A stretch of DNA of 64,000 nucleotides from a cyanobacterium endosymbiont of Rhopalodia gibberula (lineage in GTDB: Bacteria; Cyanobacteriota; Cyanobacteriia; Cyanobacteriales; Microcystaceae). The position numbers and the translations under genes were made by a program. Location of the stretch: contig NZ_AP018341.1 of the NCBI RefSeq assembly GCF_003574135.1, forward strand, positions 2,145,740-2,209,739, written 5' to 3'. This document shows, piece by piece, positions 59,740 through 64,000 of this stretch. Positions within the stretch are counted from its first letter, which is position 1, and every line of letters starts with the position of its first letter. The notes under the pieces were generated by a model. That model saw only the letters and a program-made list of their open reading frames with translations. It did not search any database and was not told the DNA's origin.

Positions 59740-60657
59740 TCAATGCAGAATATCCATTAGGGCTTTTTTTAAATTTGGATATTGATACTTAAACCCTATA
59801 GATTTAGTTCTTTTGGGTAAAACTTGTTGGCCTTCTAACACTATTTTTGACGCGTCTCCTAATAAGAATTTTAAAACAAAATCTGGAACAGGTAGCCAAG
59901 AGGGGCGATTCATAATTTCCCCTAAAGTCTTACACAGTTTACTCATACGAACAGGATGAGGAGATGTAGCATTAAATGTCCCTTCAACATCATTTCGCTC
60001 AAGAGACTCAATGATTAAATTAACTAAATCATCTAGATGAATCCATGAAAACCATTGATTACCTTTTCCCAACGGTCCTCCTACAAACAATTTGAATGGA
60101 GGAATTATTTTTGCTAATACTCCTCCATCACCCAAAACAATACCAATGCGCAAGATAACTAATCGAACACCTGCCTGTTTCACCTCGTTAGCTTCTGTCT
60201 CCCATACTTGACAGACTTGAGATAAAAAATCATCCCCAGGGTCACTATCTTCATCGAAGATACTTATTTCACTTGTTCCATAATAACCAACGGCTGAGGC
60301 ATTTACTAGAACCGATAATTTAGTCTCTGCTTGAGCAATAGCTTCGACAATTTTTCGGGTTCCTAACTGGCGACTTTCTAGAATAGCTTTTCTATTTTCT
60401 GAGGTCCACCGTTCCACGATGGGTTCCCCTGCCAAATTTACTACTGCCTCACAACCAGAAATAGCTTTTTGCCAATCTCCTGATTCCATTGGTTGATAAG
60501 AAATAATTTCCAAATTAGGAAATCGAGAAGCAGGATACAGTTGTTGGGCACGATTAGCATTACGAGTAAAAATTAACAATTGATGCCCGTCATTTTTTAA
60601 TTTTTCAACTAATCGACTACCAACAAATCCAGTGGCTCCAGTAATAGCAATTTTCAT
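59740..60657 (-). CDS. TIGR01777-family NAD-dependent epimerase/SDR protein
   Basis: 305 residues of extended-SDR fold. The N-terminal NAD(P) motif is ITGATGFVGSRLVEKL; then come NLAGEPIVERW (typical of the TIGR01777 / SDR39U1 family), NASAVGYYG with the catalytic YYG tyrosine region, RIGIVLGDGGVLAKIIPPFK and WIHLDDLVNLI. The physiological substrate is unknown; plant and mammalian relatives affect cell division or chloroplast function. It stands alone, 260 bases from coaX. Confidence 0.85.
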   Translation of the reverse strand: MKIAITGATGFVGSRLVEKLKNDGHQLLIFTRNANRAQQLYPASRFPNLEIISYQPMESGDWQKAISGCEAVVNLAGEPIVERWTSENRKAILESRQLGTRKIVEAIAQAETKLSVLVNASAVGYYGTSEISIFDEDSDPGDDFLSQVCQVWETEANEVKQAGVRLVILRIGIVLGDGGVLAKIIPPFKLFVGGPLGKGNQWFSWIHLDDLVNLIIESLERNDVEGTFNATSPHPVRMSKLCKTLGEIMNRPSWLPVPDFVLKFLLGDASKIVLEGQQVLPKRTKSIGFKYQYPNLKKALMDILH

Positions 60658-61150
60658 AAAAAAAAAGGTAATAAAATAACTAAATTTTTAACTAATTTAG
60701 AGTATACTTGCAACCAATACTATTAACTATCCGCATAGAAATGTTCAACACTCCCAATGATTATCTTGTTCAATTCAAAATACACATTTCACTCGTTGTA
60801 ACTCACCAGCACTATTTCCAGCCTAAACTATTTTTGAGTAAGAAAGGTTGAATTATAAATTCAATCTTCAGAATTAATCAAACGCAAATCTCCATAAACT
60901 TGTTCCTGAAAACTACTGAATTATTCTAGATATTTCAGACTTTATAATTGTCATTGAAATACTACTAATAACTTTCTCTACTCCATGGCATAGACTGACA
61001 TCCTTGAATACCACTAAAAACCTTAGTAAATGGCTGATAATAGCAATTATATCTCATTAATTACAAACTATAAAATCTGTTTCTCAAAACTCATAGGGAT
61101 AAGGAATAACAAAATTATCTGTTTTCTTACCCCTCAGTGAAAACTGAAAA
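60658..61150. other. Intergenic stretch upstream of the SDR gene
   Basis: Nothing coding is seen between the SDR gene and petM. It should hold the SDR promoter and the end of the petM transcript; no strong terminator hairpin is visible. Confidence 0.35.
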
Positions 61151-61264
61151 TTATTCAGCTCCTCCTCCCTGAATTTTAAGAATCAGGAACCCCCAAGCCA
61201 AACCAACCAACACGAGAACAATACATAGAATTGCTCCGTTGAACATCATACTTTCTGCACTCAT
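61151..61264 (-). CDS. petM: Cytochrome b6f complex subunit PetM
   Basis: A 37-residue single-helix protein: [20 protein letters not shown] followed by [17 protein letters not shown]. This matches PetM (subunit VII), which lies at the edge of the cytochrome b6f dimer. AAGGAG lies 8 bases before the ATG, a strong ribosome-binding site. Retention of PetM next to a dead PSII gene set suggests that b6f still passes electrons from quinol to a soluble carrier for the cytochrome oxidase. Confidence 0.88.
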   Translation of the reverse strand: MSAESMMFNGAILCIVLVLVGLAWGFLILKIQGGGAE

Positions 61265-61439
61265 CTTAATTGCTCCTTAACGAATCGATAAATATCAATT
61301 TTTGCTGTGATTCTAGCTGCCAATAAGTTCTCCGATCTTGGTCGAACATAATTAGCAGCTCAAAGGTGCTAACAAACGTTAAGCTAAAATTGACTTATCT
61401 ATGCAATATTATTGTAGAACATCAAGGCGACATTGTCAG

Positions 61440-62576
61440 ATGCAACCTCTTAACTTGACAACTCCATTAACAGCTAAAATTATCAACCAACCTAACTCCT
61501 ACTGTCTTCATTTAGCCGTAACTATGGGTGACCCTGGAGGGATTGGGGCAGAAGTTATCCTGAAAGCGTTGGCCGATCCTTCAATTACTGAAAATTGTCG
61601 TTTAACAGTGTTTGGTACGCGGTCTATATTAAAAAATACTTATCAATTATTGCAGACTACTGGGGAGTCATTAGCTGATCCTGAGTCTTTGTCTGTGGTG
61701 GATATTCCTCTCGATAAGACAACCTTATCCAAGATAACCCTAGGAGAGGGAAATCAAGCCAGTGGTAGGGCAAGTTTTGCTTATTTAGAGACGGCTATTG
61801 ACCGTACCCTAAAAGGTGAGTTCCAAGGCATTGTGACCGCACCTATTGCTAAGTCTTGTTGGAAGGCAGCAGGGCATAATTATCCTGGACAAACAGAGAT
61901 ATTAGCCCAAAAAGCAGGTGTAGAGAAGTTTGGAATGTTATTCATCGCACGATCGCCCTATACAGGATGGACATTACGAACTTTGTTAGCCACTACTCAC
62001 ATTCCTTTATGCCAAGTTTGTGCAACTTTAACTCCTGAATTAATGACCTTAAAATTAGAATTATTAATCAACTGTTTACAACAAGATTTTGCTATTAAAA
62101 ACCCTAAGATTGTTATTTCCGGATTGAATCCTCATAACGGGGAACAAGGACAGTTAGGAACCGAAGAAAAAGACTGGTTATTCTCTTGGTTGGAGACTCA
62201 ACAAAAGCAACATGAAGATGTTGAATTAGTAGGGTTAGTTCCTCCTGATACCATGTGGGTTAAACCTGGAAAAGCTTGGTATGGAAGTCGATTAGAGTTA
62301 ATACAAACAAGTAGTAATTTACGTAATAGCTCAATTTTAACTAGGAAAGACCTAGGAGATGGTTATTTAGCGTTGTACCATGATCAAGGGTTAATCCCCG
62401 TAAAATTAATGGCTTTTGATCAGGCAATTAATACTACTATTGGGTTACCATTTATTCGAACTTCCCCTGATCATGGAACTGCTTTTGATATTGCAGGTAA
62501 AGGAATTGCTAGTGCTGCAAGTATGAAAACAGCCATTAAATTAGCTTCCAAGTTGGCTTATCATCGGTTTACTTAG
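61440..62576 (+). CDS. pdxA: 4-hydroxythreonine-4-phosphate dehydrogenase
   Basis: PdxA oxidises 4-phosphohydroxy-L-threonine in pyridoxal phosphate synthesis. The family motifs are [20 protein letters not shown] near the N-terminus, the His-containing [47 protein letters not shown] and [15 protein letters not shown]. The frame is open from an ATG at 61401, but that adds 13 residues with an odd composition; the Met at 61440 ([10 protein letters not shown]) is the likelier start. It is divergent from petM. Confidence 0.93.
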   Translation: MQPLNLTTPLTAKIINQPNSYCLHLAVTMGDPGGIGAEVILKALADPSITENCRLTVFGTRSILKNTYQLLQTTGESLADPESLSVVDIPLDKTTLSKITLGEGNQASGRASFAYLETAIDRTLKGEFQGIVTAPIAKSCWKAAGHNYPGQTEILAQKAGVEKFGMLFIARSPYTGWTLRTLLATTHIPLCQVCATLTPELMTLKLELLINCLQQDFAIKNPKIVISGLNPHNGEQGQLGTEEKDWLFSWLETQQKQHEDVELVGLVPPDTMWVKPGKAWYGSRLELIQTSSNLRNSSILTRKDLGDGYLALYHDQGLIPVKLMAFDQAINTTIGLPFIRTSPDHGTAFDIAGKGIASAASMKTAIKLASKLAYHRFT

Positions 62577-62769
62577 TGATAGTTTTTTGCTTTGTTTCTA
62601 TAAATATTTTCTTTAACAGAAGAGCAAACTAAAATTATTCCGTATTCTTGCATATTATTTATTATTTTGTTTTTATAACTTTTCTTTTAATAAAAAAGCA
62701 AAAAATTATTACGTTAGAAAAGTTAATTAAAGTGAGAGGCTCTATTAATGTTAGTTCGACACCAGAAGC

Positions 62770-63190
62770 AAAATTTTATTGATGTCTGGTGCTATGAATA
62801 TGAAATTCTGTCTTGATCTCATTGAAGTAAGGTCTAATCTAGATAACTTCTACCAAAGATTTGAATAACATTGTTGTTCTGCTACTCAATTAAAAACATT
62901 TATTTTATAAAAAGATTCCATTCTCATTTGAAAACAGGTGTAATAATGATTCTTGTAATCGCTTTTTATGATCCAGTATCTTGAACTTTTAAATAATTAA
63001 ATACATTATAGGTCATCCCTCATTGCAGAAAAATATTTCCTACCTAATCTAGTTGGCTATAATCGTTTTGTGGAGCTTATGCCCTGGATAATGATGTTAA
63101 TGTATTGTTCTTTACAGACTTGCAAAGTATAGATTATAAAAATTAGTTTGATGACTCCACTCCGATAGAAGTCTATCCCGTTTTCTGGTG
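62770..63190 (-). repeat. Degenerate repeat family 2, copy H
   Basis: Ordered blocks are shared with copy F (GTGCTATGAAT, CAAAGATTT, CTTTTAAATAATT, TTTTGTGGAGCTT, CCTGGA) and, inverted, with copy G. It is broken in all frames. Confidence 0.5.
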
Positions 63191-63480
63191 TTCTTTTAAT
63201 AGCTAACTATTAAATTTCCAATTGTTTATAGTTACTATTTCAGATAATCTTCAATTTTTTCTAATTCTGACTTAGATATTAAAAATTACAACCACATTTT
63301 TAAGTTGCGTTGAACTTATCTTTACTTAGATTAGAAAAGTTAGTTGGTACAGGATAGAATCTCTAGGATAGAAGTACACTAATTAAAACTTGGGATGGAA
63401 TCTCTATCATTGTTCCTGATTCTAAGTTTTTAGAAAAAGTCCCTAAATTTACAACAGCCCAATAAGTAAGTGGTATAAAC

Positions 63481-63503
63481 AAAAAAGGTGGGAAACACCC
63501 ACC
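63481..63503 (-). terminator. Terminator of groEL
   Basis: On the minus strand GGTGGG pairs with CCCACC around a 5-base loop and is followed by six T. It lies 28 bases after the groEL stop. Confidence 0.8.
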
Positions 63504-63531
63504 CGACTGAAAATATAAGAAAAATCTGAAC

Positions 63532-64000
63532 TTAGTAATCAAAGTCTCCGCCACCAGGAGCGGCGCCTTTGTCTTTCTCAGGTTTATCCACTACAATACA
63601 CTCTGTAGTCAGGATCATTCCGGCAATAGAAGCTGCATTTTGCAGTCCAGAACGGGTAACTTTAGCAGGGTCAACTACGCCGACGGCGATCATATCAGAA
63701 AAATTACCCGTGGCTGCATCATAACCAACGTTAAATTCTTTCTCTTTCACTCGTTCGGCAATAACAGCACCATTCTGACCAGCGTTTTCAGCAATACGCT
63801 TGAGAGGAGCCGTCAAAGCACGGGATACAATCATTGCTCCGGTTAATTCCTCAGCTATTAGGTTGCTATCAGCCCACTTTTCCAGTTGAGGAGCCAAGTG
63901 AGCTAGAGTCGTACCACCCCCAGGAACAATTCCTTCTTCAACAGCCGCTTTAGTAGCGTTGATGGCATCTTCTAGGCGAAGCTTACGATCCTTCATTTCT
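63532..64000 (-). CDS. groEL: Chaperonin GroEL, C-terminal part (cut by window edge)
   Basis: The last 156 or so residues of the 60-kDa chaperonin, which folds proteins in a double ring with GroES. The frame continues past base 64000. Visible are [57 protein letters not shown] and [20 protein letters not shown], all in the equatorial domain. The tail is [14 protein letters not shown] rather than a GGM repeat. Cyanobacteria usually have two groEL genes; which one this is, and whether groES lies upstream, cannot be seen. Confidence 0.94.
   Translation of the reverse strand, partial: EMKDRKLRLEDAINATKAAVEEGIVPGGGTTLAHLAPQLEKWADSNLIAEELTGAMIVSRALTAPLKRIAENAGQNGAVIAERVKEKEFNVGYDAATGNFSDMIAVGVVDPAKVTRSGLQNAASIAGMILTTECIVVDKPEKDKGAAPGGGDFDY

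Larger units (their letters stand above)
62577..63531. other. 950-bp gene-free stretch
   Basis: Repeat family 2 copy H occupies about 62770-63190. The groEL terminator lies at 63481-63503. Nothing else is recognised. Confidence 0.45.

Noticed and set aside
1-64000. tRNA genes, rRNA genes, CRISPR arrays, prophage or defence islands
   Set aside because: I saw no TPsiC-like GGTTCGAAT blocks in a cloverleaf setting, no rRNA sequence, no regularly spaced direct repeats, and no cas, integrase or restriction genes. A tRNAscan or CRISPR finder run would be decisive.

Overview
The window is low-GC cyanobacterial DNA from a lineage in advanced genome reduction. Intact genes cover only about 55% of it (my rough sum), and the stretches between them hold recognisable dead genes and worn repeats. 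The intact proteins resemble those of unicellular nitrogen-fixing cyanobacteria (Cyanothece/Crocosphaera type). The dead genes are those for carbon fixation and oxygenic photosynthesis: rbcL, rbcX, rbcS, ccmK, ccmL and ccmM at 29.4-32.2 kb and psbU at 38.5 kb. The respiratory and cytochrome b6f genes are alive. This pattern fits a non-photosynthetic or photosynthetically reduced endosymbiont, such as the spheroid body of rhopalodiacean diatoms (Epithemia/Rhopalodia). That assignment is inference, since no rRNA or marker tree is available here.

Layout. 0-5 kb: 3' end of an RND efflux pump, rimO and a DEAD-box RNA helicase. 5-6.6 kb: gene desert. 6.6-9.8 kb: a divergent response regulator / MASE1-GAF histidine kinase pair. 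9.8-14.2 kb: IS-like remnants, a dihaem cytochrome c, and ribF enclosed by a perfect 291-bp inverted repeat. 15.4-21.1 kb: a membrane glycosyltransferase-like protein, then a minus-strand run cobM, TPR protein, upp and a small glycine-zipper protein. 21-29.3 kb: a dead histidine kinase, a small protein with a duplicated tail, a tandem RNase III-fold protein lacking its catalytic acids, a GntR regulator, a dead LRAT/NC-type gene, a hypothetical protein and an ABC-2 permease. 29.4-32.2 kb: the dead RuBisCO/carboxysome locus, including a deletion that joins ccmM to rbcL. 33-36.4 kb: intact ndhF/ndhD of the CO2-uptake class. 38.5-46.5 kb: dead psbU, nadB, a hypothetical gene, cobS, a PPC-domain protein, an FtsL-like protein and ftsI. 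48-51.5 kb: the aa3 oxidase operon coxBAC. 52.9-64 kb: an ArsA-family ATPase, a small winged-helix protein, ilvD, coaX, a TIGR01777 epimerase, petM, pdxA and the 3' end of groEL.

What survives is a metabolic and energy core: cofactor synthesis (FAD, B12, NAD, CoA, PLP), branched-chain amino acids, respiration (cytochrome oxidase, b6f via PetM, NDH-1 subunits), chaperonin and cell division. Several perfect hairpins stand out against the eroded background. Some are clear terminators of intact genes; others have no gene to serve.
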